A stretch of DNA of 64,000 nt from Larix kaempferi. Lineage: Eukaryota; Streptophyta; Pinopsida; Pinales; Pinaceae. The stretch spans positions 27,938,501 to 28,002,500 of the forward strand of contig BSBM01000299.1 of NCBI GenBank assembly GCA_027924585.1, in the 5' to 3' direction. The notes under the pieces are model-generated. The model was not told the DNA's origin, searched no databases, and saw only the letters and a list, made by a program, of their open reading frames with translations. Position 1 is the first letter of the stretch, and each line of letters opens with the position of its first letter. The position numbers were made by a program, and so were the translations under genes. This document shows, piece after piece, positions 1 through 11,600 of the stretch.

Positions 1-1734
1 CTTTTATTCTCTTCTTTACAGTATTGTTATGACAAATTACAACTACTTTTTTTTTTGTTTAGTTCCCTGAAGCCTGAGAAACATTGATAAGTATTTCTTT
101 TTCTAAGGTTTTTTTTAGGAAGCCTCTGAAAGCAAGCCCTTTATGTTCCTCTGTGCACAATCTATTGATGGTCCCTAGACCCAAAAGCCTCCCTAGGGTT
201 TGATAGACCACCACATGCAATAGGGATATCTAATTTGTCATTTTACTACTAATGTTTAGATATCTAATCTGTCTTTTTATTACTAATGTTTTTTTTCACT
301 GGTAGGTTCCTGCCTTGCATAATCTTCATGGAAGCAATAATTTTCTTAGTTTACTATTTTATTGCACCAAAAGCCTCCTTAGGATTTGATACGCCATAAT
401 TTGTCATTTTACTATTGAAATGTATGTTTTCACTCCATGTTCCTACTTATATACTTGCATGATCTTCTTGGAAGCAATGATTTTCTTAGTTTACTATTTT
501 ATGTGTTGATGGGTGGGGTAGACATCATTGATTCAATTTTTAATGTATCACACATGCTCATTCTTTTTATGACTATCGTCATGAAAAGTTTTAAAGTTGT
601 TAGGATGATTTTGGCTATAGAATAATATTAAATTATCTTTATTCTATATTTTATATTAAGAATAATATTAGATCATCATAATTAAGAAAGCCTATATTCA
701 CAAGTCTAATTGATTTGCTATAATAAATAATATGAAAAAAATTATCAAGATCCTTTCATATCCTAAACCATATCGATTTATTTTTAAAAGAAGTTATTAT
801 CAAAGTCTAAAAATCTTAGATGCATCCTAAAACTAATCCTATAATCTTAGATGCAGCCCGAAACTAGTCTAATTATCTCGCATGATGTTGTTATTTGACT
901 TTTCAATGACTTCATCTTCACTTTTCTTAAGTTCCTAATTTACCTTAAGGTCTTCATTTGTTATTCTAGTGTCTTCATGCAATGCATTTTCATCAAATTC
1001 CCTGATTTTATTCAGAACAAGAATATGCTTGATACTCCCTTTTTCACTGTTGTAATCCAAAATCAGAATGTTGTTGTCCAAAGAGACTCAATTCTTTAGA
1101 TAATGACCTGTTTTGAGTTTTGAACATATCAACTTTCATGTGCATGACATGTAAACTACAATAAGAGTTCTTTTATTCATAGAAATTGTAGATCTCGAAG
1201 TTGTGTTAAATGATGTGTGTAGCAGATGAAAGAGTTCTTTAATTTTGGTTATTTAAATACAAAAGTAAATTTTAAAGAATTTATTGCAACTTGGCCCTTT
1301 AAAATCAAAGTCAACAAAAGAAAATAAAAAATTAAAGGAGTGTTGGATACCATCTAAAAATTCACACTATTACAAATTCAATTTAGTCTTAATTTCAAAA
1401 TGCAAAAGAACTATTGAAAACACTATGCAAATGAGTTTTGAACAAATCAATACTACTCTTTCACTAGAATGGCTTATCTAAAGCATGATAACCTCCTGCA
1501 TATCTCTACCTCTGCTTCATAACTGGTGATGGAGTTCAGGTATGTAGAATCTTCAGGACCAAAGAAGTGCTTCCATACATCGAGAAAAAATGAAGCAGAG
1601 GTCAATTTCCATCTTGAGATAAATGTGAATCCTCTTTCATGCTTGATCTCTTCTCCAGCAAACAACGCAAACACAGATGCAATTGGATTCGTTGACTATT
1701 GTGTTTTGATACAAACAGGTTTTTCAGGCATCAG
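1..1734. other. AT-rich intergenic stretch with imperfect direct duplication
   Basis: No gene recognised. A block starting near 181 (CCAAAAGCCTCC...) recurs, diverged and with indels, near 367, and a stretch with CATGGAAGCAAT...TTTCTTAGTTTACTATTTTAT near 327 recurs near 468. So about 181-510 is an old imperfect direct duplication. A small duplication (ATCTTAGATGCA...) lies at about 809-870. Short ORFs here have no recognisable motif. Confidence 0.5.
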
Positions 1735-2300
1735 AGCATTTTTTTAAGAAGCTATAAAAGAACTAGAGATTCATTTTATTGAAGCTTTTCATTTTCATTC
1801 CTTAAATATTTTGTTTGAGTAACAAAACAGGGACTGACCGTATTCTTGTTTTTCCATTCAGTGAATTGCAGGTTTATCAAAACTTCAAGGCCACCGTTAA
1901 TTACTTTTTCGATTACTCAACGAGTAATGACAGTCGGTTGGAAACTAGTCAACATTCCATTGGATATAGTAATCCACAAAGACCGTAATCGAAGGGCATT
2001 CTGTAATAATCTTGAAGGACCGAAAGCTTGGATTCAGCTGCCCAGGAATCGGTCTTTGTGGATTACTATATCCAACGGAATGTTGACTATTTGCCAACCG
2101 ACTGTCATTACCCGTTGAGTAATCGAAAAAGTAATTAACGGTGGCCTTGAAATTTTGATAAACATGCAATTCCCCGAATGGAAAAACAAGAATACGGTCA
2201 GTCCCTGTTTTGTTACTCAAATAAAATATTTAGGGAATGAAAATGAGAAGCTTCAGTAAAATGAATCTCTAGTTCTCTTAGAGCTTCTTAAAAAAATGCT
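1735..2300. repeat. Large inverted repeat: 251-bp arms, 64-bp loop
   Basis: The left arm (1735-1985) and right arm (2050-2300) are reverse complements over their whole length with scattered mismatches and hardly any length change. The arms start and end sharply with AGCATTTTTTT / AAAAAAATGCT. The spacer is 1986-2049. A transcript would fold into a long hairpin. Read outward-in from about 1820 on the plus strand, or from about 2220 on the minus strand, each arm holds the same open stretch of about 57 codons (begins near SNKTGTDRILVFPF, ends SNPQRP). I do not recognise it. Arm differences include several non-synonymous changes, so the coding potential does not look constrained. It could be a foldback/MITE-like element or an inverted duplication of a gene fragment that makes a long dsRNA. 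I saw no clear target duplication. Confidence 0.85.
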
Positions 2301-3260
2301 TGCTTCTTAGACAACACCATCCATGAATAATTGAACAACATTAGGATCAAGGAGGAATAGATTTGAGTGAGGCATCTCCTTCTCTGCGAATATGATTGTA
2401 AACTATGTCTACACATCTAAAGGATAAAGTAAACTATGATACCTTCTTCCCTTAGGGCTTTGAAACCAAGTAACACGTCTAAGCGAGATAGATAGATTAG
2501 GAGGTTAATTGATGATTTTGAACAATAACACATATCAACATCTAGCTTGATGAATCTTCAGGTATTGAGATTGAAAGCACAGAAAAAAGAAAGGCGGAGA
2601 GTTATACTTCCGGCAATAGAAAAACACCAACCAGATAAAGATGTAGGGCTTGACAATGTCGTTTAGCGATCGACACACAAATTTGTTTGTTGAGGATCTT
2701 TACAGTACCAGGAAGGGTGGTTGATGGATGTATTAAAAAATGGTGGTATCTCAGAGTCATTTGAGACCAAGAAACCCAGGACAATTACGCACAAAAGACT
2801 TACCAATGAAAATTGCAACCAGAGCAGTGCATTGAATCCTTGTTATAGAGGTGAGCAACTTAGAAGTTGCCCTTCCAAAGAAAAATACAGTTATCTACCA
2901 CACTTCCACCAGGAACTTCTGAGTTCTATGGTCGTTGGTTTTCATAACAATGATTTCCTGAGTTCTATGGTCGTTGGTTTTCAGAACAATGAGGTAGAGT
3001 GAGGTCGCGAGGATTATGGTTACGCCAAAGAAGAAGGAATTAGGTCAACATAAGGTATGCATGCAACATAAGAAGGGGTTCAACAATAACACACAGAGGA
3101 TCACCACTCACATATATAATTCATAAAAGGAATAGGTAACGCAGTGACGTACTAGATTAGGGATTCTCTTAAGGACTGGTAGAGTGAGCGAAGGCTGCAG
3201 GTAAGTTGGAAAATTATTAGAGGTGCTTTAATGAAAAATTTGTAGTGTCGCAATTGTGAC
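2301..3260. other. Unassigned intergenic stretch with 39-bp tandem duplication
   Basis: Nothing coding recognised. Two adjacent copies of a 39-bp unit (GAGTTCTATGGTCGTTGGTT...) start at 2921 and 2960. The open frame spanning them (2721-3002) reads the duplication but shows no known motif. Confidence 0.5.
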
Positions 3261-3452
3261 TTGGAGCCATTTGCACCTATCATTGTCTTGACTGTAGGTT
3301 TGGAACAACAAATACATGCCATACACCAACATGCAGAACGTGTAAATGCATAAATGTTGGAGTCATTTGCACTTACCATTGTCTTGACTCTAGGTTTGGA
3401 ACAACAAATACATGCCATACACCAACATGCAGAACGTGTAAATGCATAAATG
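3261..3452. repeat. 96-bp tandem duplication
   Basis: Two head-to-tail copies start at 3261 (TTGGAGCCATTTGCACC) and 3357 (TTGGAGTCATTTGCACT). They differ at only a few bases, so the duplication is fairly recent. Confidence 0.85.
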
Positions 3453-3902
3453 TAGAAAAGGAAAGAAAAACTTAGTAACTAGATTCCATAGGATGTGTGA
3501 TGTAGGGGTGCAGATTATGCGTATGTGATATATGACATATAGAAATAAATATTCTCTACACTTTTCGCTCTATGTGAAGATGCAAGAATGCAAGGATTCA
3601 ACTTGGGAATGTGGGAAAAGGAAACAAGACTCTTTGCACTTCTCATTCCATATGCGGAATGCATAAATGTTGAATTGAAGAAAAGCAAAGAAAAAAATAG
3701 AAACAAGAGTCCACATTCCATAGTGGGAGCTAGATGTGTGGATGTGGGAAAAAGTATATACAAGATTTTGAAGGGAAACTCCATATTCAAAATAGTTGGT
3801 GAAAAGGGGAAGCAAAGGAAAATAATTAACAAGGTTCTTGAGATCACTTTTGTCCCTTATCTACTCAACTATTTTGTAAATTTTTGGTAATTTTATCTCT
3901 TT

Positions 3903-3948
<46 letters not shown>

Positions 3949-5388
3949 TATATATATATATATATAGATATATATATATATATAGATATAAACCAAAGAA
4001 TAATAATAATTCATTAATTGTTTTATAATATTAAACAGACCATTTAATTTTTAGGTATAATGACTACCTACATTTAACAACTATTTAAACTCTTGTTTTT
4101 CCCGCTAAAAAAATACATATACTTGATATTCTTGAGAATCAAAGTATACAAAAACATTAAATAAAGGTTTGTATCTCGTTGCAAACCAAACTGAACCATC
4201 CTTCCAACTTCATCTACATATTATCTTTCTTCACAAAAATTGTTCACCAATTTAAAATCCTTAAATGGTTGCTCTTCTCCATTATTCTAAGCTTATGACT
4301 AATCCCCCAATGATGTTGTAGTGTTTAGTGCCTACTCGAAATGCTAGGAAAGTTTCAAAACTATGCACATTTTATTTCTAAAAAAATCTTCTACATTTAT
4401 GAGCAATTGTGAAATCTAGATTCCTAGAATGCATGTACATTGTTGAATTATAGACCATTGATCCTATAAACAAATGTCTATGCATTGATAAACATAAATA
4501 CTCAGGGGTATGGGAATATTTAGTCTCCACCCCCAATTACCAAATAAGTACACAAGAAGCACACACCACACCTGTGAACTATTAAGAAACCTATTTATTA
4601 CATATTAGAATTATGACAAATTGGAAAAAACACATTTTAGTGAACAAAATGGTTTATGATCAAATTTACAATTCCTTGGATAATATTGTTTCACTTAGTT
4701 ATTCCTTTGTTGAGTGGTATGGTGATTCATGAAAAAGTGCATATAAATAATGAGTTTTGAACACTTTCAATAGTGCACCCAAAATCATGTGAAGTTATGA
4801 GACCAATTTAACAATTAGTACATGTTCTTAGAGTAAAATTGATATACTTTTGAATATATCAATTTCACTCAATATAGTGATATATTCACTTAGATTTATC
4901 AGGCTTTGAAATATATTTTTGAATATTTCAACATCCAAAACACCAACATTGAGCTTGATGCCAAACCTATTCAACAATTCTCTACAAGATTCTAGTCTTC
5001 CAAATATAACTTTAGTGGTTACCATCAAATCAATATCGGAAAGGAACATAATCCAAAGACTTCCTTTGTAATATAATGGGATCCTACTACTACCTGATTT
5101 AGCAACTTTAATTATAAATGCACGTGTTTCTTTTAGTTGCACCATCCTAAAAAATTTCAAAGATTTTATCTACACGTTCCTTTGTGATCTATCTTGATTA
5201 CTTTGTTCTACATAGACTCCTATGATACCATGTTTAACAACTCAAAATAAATGATACAATCATGCTATCAACTTGGTTTATTAATGAATCCTAATAATTT
5301 ATTGTTATCCTTCCCATTTTCAGGAAATTCAAAACCATTATGGATTTACCTCCCATGATTAATGTAACGTGTGTGTGCACACTCCTAG
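3453..5388. other. Unassigned AT-rich intergenic stretch
   Basis: No gene, LTR boundary or RNA gene recognised. It contains the TA microsatellite and ends at the insertion site of the gypsy element. Confidence 0.5.
3905..3990. repeat. (TA)n microsatellite with GATA interruptions
   Basis: About 85 bases of alternating TA, with the right half broken at regular intervals by single G bases (TATATAGATATATA). Confidence 0.95.
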
Positions 5389-5393
5389 GTCAC
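5389..5393. repeat. Target-site duplication GTCAC, left copy
   Basis: GTCAC directly abuts the left LTR and recurs directly after the right LTR (17939-17943). This is the 5-bp duplication expected from retrotransposon integrase and defines the element ends to the base. Confidence 0.95.
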
Positions 5394-6114
5394 TGTAGCT
5401 AGGGTTTTACCCCTAGCTTGTGCCAATGAGCACCTACTAAGGAGAATGGACTCCTTAGTAGCAGTTCAATAATGATTAAATGATTAAGCTAAAACAACAA
5501 TTAACAAACTACTTTAAGCATTGCATGAGACATAAATAAAAGATGTAAAAAATGGTTTTATATTAATGTTACCTTGAGTGTCAAGGTTGATGAAGCCCTT
5601 TGCAGTGTCCAAGAGGATGCTCCAAGCTTCAGGATGCTCCTTTCTCCTTCTCCAATGTTGGGGATGGGCCAAAGGTGGCTCTCAAGGTGAAAATAGTTCA
5701 AAGGTGAACTAGGGTTTCGAGAGAGATTTTGGCGTAAGGGTGCTTGTGATTCTGGATATGGAATAATGGATCTCCATCACCTATTTATAGTTTTTTGGTG
5801 GTGGAGAGCTGACCCATGGTTTTGGGAAACACATGGTTTTGTGCAGCTGTATAGGGTTTTTTCCTCCTTTTCCTCATTATTTTATATTTTTTATTCCCTT
5901 TTTAGGGGATTTTTGCTATTTTTGGAGGAAAAGGGGGTTTTTTAGCCTTTTTTAGGCTATTTTGAGGGTTTTGTGGCCTTTTGGAGGCATTTTAGGCCTT
6001 TTGGAGGCTTTTTAATGGGATTTTTTGGGATTTTAAGGGAAAAATGGTAGGAAAATGGACAAATGAGCCATATAATGTGGTAATGAGGTAGTGAACACTT
6101 TTTGGGTGTTAACA
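5394..6114 (-). repeat. 3' LTR of the Tat-like element
   Basis: 721 bp; in sense orientation it runs TGTTAACACC to CTAGCTACA. Compared with the 5' LTR it lacks three bases near 5733 and has one base change near 5752. A CTATAAATAG box (minus strand, 5781-5790) corresponds to the promoter box in the other LTR. The stretch 5930-6050 is rich in TTTTGGAGGC/TTTTAGGCC short repeats. Confidence 0.95.
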
Positions 6115-6126
6115 GATTGCCCCCTG
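6115..6126 (-). other. Polypurine tract of the Tat-like element
   Basis: On the minus strand the bases immediately before the 3' LTR read CAGGGGGCAATC. This purine-rich run lies where the second-strand primer of LTR elements sits. Confidence 0.75.
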
Positions 6127-8652
6127 ATGTGCGAGGTCAGGAGCTCATCGTATGGCCGATGGACATCATAAGTCATGAATGGTTTTCCTGGGATGTGGAG
6201 AGAAGAGAAGAAACAAACTGAAGCCCGGAACAACGATCCCGAACAACTGCAAGGACTAAAAGTACATAACCTCAAGAATGGGTGAGGAATCATCTGATCA
6301 TATGGACGAGGCGGGCATTCCCATGCTCGTATCAGGATATAACATAATAACAACAATGGGGTCCAAAAAATGGGGACCTGAAATATACATGACCTCAAAT
6401 ACTGACTGAGGAATAATCTCAATATATGGACGAGGCGGGCATACCCATGCTCGTATCAAGATACATAAATATAACTGTAAGGCCCGAAAAAGGGGGACCT
6501 GTAAGATACATGACCACTGTGTACATCATAAGAGTCCAAAGGAGACACAAATCTGGGACATACTGCTGAGCGTATCATGTGTGAACTGCAGAACTGGTGC
6601 ACTGGAACAATCAACAGTGCTACTGAGTGTGGTACCAAAGGAACTGATGAGCTGCTAGATCATAGTGACTGGGGTCAAACTCTCCATGGTACACTGAATT
6701 GGAACTGAAACTGGGTACTCAAGGAAGCATGGAACTGGATGGCTTCCGAATACAAACGCCAACGCAGCCCGGACATCCACGGGAACATACAACTGGGCGT
6801 TCCGAAGTGACTCACCAATGTGCTAGAGTCGGGGGAAATCCGGGGTCTTCGACTAAAAACTGATGGAATATAATCCTACGCGATCCTCAACGATGCGATC
6901 AAGGTGCTGAAGTCGAGCATGTGAGGAACAACCACTCGGAGAGGCAATGATGTCTCCTCTCGGAATGATCCATAGGCACCTACCACAGATGGTGATAAGT
7001 CCAAGGCGTAGGGACCTCTGGGCCTATCCTCTGGAATAGAGGAGCTGTCGTCGACAGAGGGAGACCGGCAACTATCAAGGCAATGATGTTTCCTTGACAG
7101 GAGCGCGAGGTACAAGACCGAAATGTGATAGTGCTGATGGCAGAACTGATAAACTGTGGGGGGACAACTGGGCAAGTAGAGCGGGTGGACTCAAACTTCC
7201 TTTGTTCAGAGTATGATAATGGGAATGATCTGGCAGCATATGAAACTGACTAAGGGGAGAGGGATCATAGCTGTATGGGATCTGGGAAGGTTACTGGGCT
7301 GAGAGAGACTCAAGCTAGGCTACAATGGCAGGAGACTGCAGAATACTCTGAACAAAGGCGACCTGATTGGGGGTGCTACCGAGATGATAGATCAAAGTGC
7401 CAAAAGGCACGGGGGAAAACTTCTTCATGGTTAAGGAACTAGAAGAAGTAAGTGGATAAAATGATACTGTCGTGTGGATTTTACGAGCCCAGGACAGTTC
7501 ATGCTCGTGGTTGCTTTCAATTTTAAGGAGTCTGAAAGCAAATAAGAAGACTCTGAAGTGCTGGAATGGTACTGTCGTGTGGATTTTACGAGCCCAGGAC
7601 AGTGCGTGCTCGTGGTTGCTTTCAATTTTAGAGAGTCTGAAAGCAAGTAAGAAGACTCCAGGGGGTTGCTTTTTCGTAGATTTAGTCTCCAAGGCCCAAA
7701 GAAGCATAAAAGGATGCAATGAAGAACTCTTCTAGTCGGTGTGACTAGAGTATTCCTTTTTCGTAATTAGTCTACCAGGTCCGGAAAATGGTTAAACTTA
7801 TACCAGATAGACGCCCTTTCAGGTACTTTAACGAGCATGAAAGGAAGCAAGATTGCTCGGCGATCTTTTCATTCTTTTAGGAGTCAGAAAAGAGCTTAAC
7901 GAAAACTCCCTAAGTGCCTTTTTCGTAAAGGACTTGTCCGGCCCGAAAAAGGGATAAAATTATACCGAACAAAAGAAATGGCGAGGCAAGGAGGAAATGT
8001 TCAATCAAGGATCAATAATGGTGACCAAGAACGAGGGTAGGTGGGAACACTGATGGACCTCCTTGCGGGGTAGATGAAATGGTGGCAAAATAACGAAACA
8101 TTTGCAGTATGACAGGAGTGAATGGCTCATGTAAAAATGTGGAACAATCCGATAGCGGCCGATGTGGCACGTAAACCGAGGCGGCAAGGTGTTGGGACAC
8201 AATGTTGAAATTGTACCAAGTGAGAGCGAGAAATGATCTCAAGCATCATCACGAGCTCGGAAAAATGAATCCGGCGATATAAAGGATGTCAAAAACGGGT
8301 AACGGCCGATGTGGCACGCAAACCGAGGTGACGGGGGCGTTTTTGGAAAAATACCCAAAAAATCTGAAGGTGAGAGCAAGAAATGATCTCAAGCATCATC
8401 ACCAGCTCGGAAAAATGAATCCGATGATATAAAACATGTGAAAAATGGAGAACGGCCGATGTGGCACGCAAACCGAGGCGACTAGTGACGTCTGAAAAAA
8501 TGGGCAAAAACTGACGGAACCAAAAATAATGCAACGAGGTGACCATAAGGACGGTCACGTCGCGCTGATTCCAATGGTGGAAACGGTTCGGAAAAGCAAA
8601 AGACAAAAAGACAGTACTGTACAACGCAGACCAATGAGGCCGCGGGTTTCTT
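6127..8652 (-). other. Long 3' non-coding region of the Tat-like element, with three tandem-repeat blocks
   Basis: 2.5 kb between the integrase stop and the 3' LTR without a credible gene. Direct repeats: a 124-bp period (TATGGACGAGGCGGGCAT at 6301 and 6425), a 105-bp period (ACTGTCGTGTGGATTTTACG at 7466 and 7571), and three copies of about 150 bp (CGGCCGATGTGGCAC at 8156, 8303, 8453). Several units contain GCCCGAAAAAGGG or CTCGGAAAAATGAATCC. Long 3' UTRs with tandem repeats are known in Tat/Ogre elements. The ORFs here read through repeats and look spurious. Confidence 0.8.
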
Positions 8653-11600
8653 TTATGGGTAAAAACGCTTAAGATACAACCCATTACGAGGGTTGTGCAA
8701 AGGACGGCCTTCAGAGTCAGCTAAGATGTATGCCCCCTTGCCGAGGCAGGTCTGCACGACGTAAGGGCCTTGCCACATGGATTCGAACTTCCCTTTACCG
8801 GTTTTGTCATGGGCTTGGTCGTAGGCGAGGACTAGGTCCCCTTCGCAGAAAGTTTGAGGGTGAACATGTTTATCATAGTCGGCTTTGGAGCGGTTTTTGG
8901 CAGCTTCGATGTTCTGGAGAGTGGCCCGACGGTCTTCATCGGCTTGTTCGAGGTGCAGCAGACGCTGCTCGAGGGGGGTGGTGTCAGGGAGAAGTTCAAC
9001 GGTGATTTGTAAGGCAGGGATCTGACACTCGATGGGGAGAACAGACTCTATACCGTGAACTAAATGAAATGGTGTAAAACCAGTGGCGGTCTTAGTGGAG
9101 GTGCGATAAGCCCACAAAGCAGGGAACAACATGTGGTGCCAATTGGACTTATGCTTGTCAACTATTCGTTGGAGGATGGTTTTAAGGATTTTATTGATGG
9201 CCTCTACTTGGCCGTTCCCTTGGGGGTAGTAAGCAGAGGAAAATTGGTGCTCATACTTAAGGAGGGTGGATAACTCACGCCAGACGGCATCTTCGAAGTG
9301 TGAACCATGGTCAGAGACTAACTGCTTAGGAACCCCGAATCGGGCGATGACATGGTTGAAGAAGAAGCGGGCAGCAGTGTCAGCGGTACAATTGAAGGTA
9401 GGCATGGCTTCCGCCCATTTGGTAAAGTAATCAACAGCGACAACAATATATTTGTGGCCGTTGGCAGACTGGGGTCTACATTCCATGAAGTCTATGGCCC
9501 ACTTACAAAAGGGACCAACGGTGACGACTGGGTGTAACGGAGCAGGAGGTGTCCGGGCCTTGGGGGAAAAAAGTTGGCAGTTATGGTAGTGTTTGACCGC
9601 AGTGATGCAGTCAGTGAAAAGTGTGGGCCAGAAGTATCCGGCGCGGACGACCTTTTGGGCGGTGGCCATCCCTGAGAAATGGCCTCCGCAGGCACCGCTA
9701 TGACAGTCATTAAGGACGTGTTCAGCTTCCTCATGGGTAAGGCAACGACGAAGAATTGTGTCAACCCCGCGCCGGTAGAGGACATCGCCTAAGAGGAGAT
9801 ATCGAGAGGCCTGGTGGCGGATGCGACGGCATCCATTTCGTGTAACTTTAGGTCTGAACTTCTGCGTGCGTAGGTATAACAAGATATCACCGTACCATGG
9901 GTCATCGGACGAGATAGTGAACAGGTGATTGTCGGGTAACTCATCGGAGATTGGTTTGGCCGGGAGAAGGGCAGGGAGATCGGTAATGAGCTGGGCAAGC
10001 GCCAGGGCTTTAGTGCTCTTAGGTGTTTTGAAGGTAAGGTCATATTCTTGAAGGATAATGACCCATTTGGCAACACGACCTTGGAGTAGCCGCCGGTTTA
10101 GAAGATATACCATGGGGTTAGAGTCGGCGACGACTGTGGTATGACTCATTAAGATGTAGTGTCGCAATTTTTGAACGGAAAAGACCACTGCGAGGGCAAG
10201 TTTCTCTTCATATGGGTAACGTAGTGGTGGACCAGACAAGGTCTGGCTAACGTAGTAAATGACGTGTTCCTGGTGAGAAGCGTCTTCTTGAACTAAGACT
10301 CCAGATACGGCATGCTCGGAGGCCGACACGTAAAGGATGAAGTCTCGAGTGAAATCCGGAGGGGAAATTAGAGGGGTTTGTGTGAGGGCCTTCTTGAGGG
10401 CCTCGAATGCAGCTTCTGCTTGCGCATCCCAGACAAAGGGTACATGGGTGCGGAGCAGGCGCAAGAAACCGTGAACCGTAGTGGCATAATCAGGAACGAA
10501 GCGTCGAAGGAAATTAGATCGCCCCTGCAGACTTTGGAGCTGCCGGAGCGTGCGAGGAGGGGGGAGGTCTAAAATAGCTTGGACCTTTAGAGGGTCAACC
10601 GTAATTCCTTTCTGGGAAACAATGAAACCCAACAATCGTCCTGCCGGTACGCAAAAGACACACTTGTGGGGGTTCAAGCGAATTTGGTATTTGCAACAAC
10701 GCAGAAAAACTTGCCGAAGGTCGTTAAGGTGGTCTGATCGTTTCCGGGAACGAGCTGTGAGGTCATCAAGGTAGACTAACAGGATATGGACCAAGTCATG
10801 GAAGCAATAGGTCATGGCCCGCTGGAAAGTGGCACCAGCATTTTTGAGGCCGAAAGGCATGACGCGATAGGCAAAGGTGCCCCATGGGGTAGTAAAGGCA
10901 GTTTTGTACTGGTCTTCCTTACGGATCTGAATCTGATTATATCCGGAAAAACCGTCCATGAAGGAGAGGACCTCATGCCCCGCACACGCATCTATGAGTT
11001 GATCGATGAATGGCGTGGGGAAGTTGTCCTTGGGACAAGCATGGTTTAAGTCACGGAAGTCAGTGCATACGCGGATGGTGCCTTGCTTTTTGTTAACTGG
11101 AACGGGGTTTGAAACCCAAGTGGTATAGGCAATAGGATAAATGAACCCTGCCTTGCGCAGCTTCTCAATCTCGGCTTTGACAGCTGCGAGCTTTGAGGGA
11201 TGAATGGGGCGCTGTTTCTGATGAACGGGGGGTACATCAGGCCATGTGTCAATATGGTGCTCTATAATTGCGGGGTCAAGACCAGGCATTTCGGTATAGG
11301 ACCAGGCAAAGACATCACGGAATTCTTTGAAAAGGTGTATGTAGTCCTCAATCTCTTGTTTACTGCAGAATGCTCCTAAAGTAATGAGTTCAGGGGCACG
11401 ACCTGGAGCAGCAATATCAACTTGGATGACAGGTGAGATGTTGGCCATGTTGCCCTCCTCGAAGGCATCAGGAGCAGGAATAGGGTCCTTGAACCAGTCA
11501 ACCTTGGTGGGGAGGAAGTCTTTGGATTCGACCGCGTATTGGGTAGCGGTGCTAGAGGAAGACGCTTCTGGGATGAAATAGGAACGGTGGTGCATGTCAT

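Noticed and set aside
1284-1481. Short ORFs of 60-100 codons in the left flank as host genes
   Set aside because: No start context, motif, codon pattern or splice structure supports them, and lengths are those expected by chance in AT-rich DNA.
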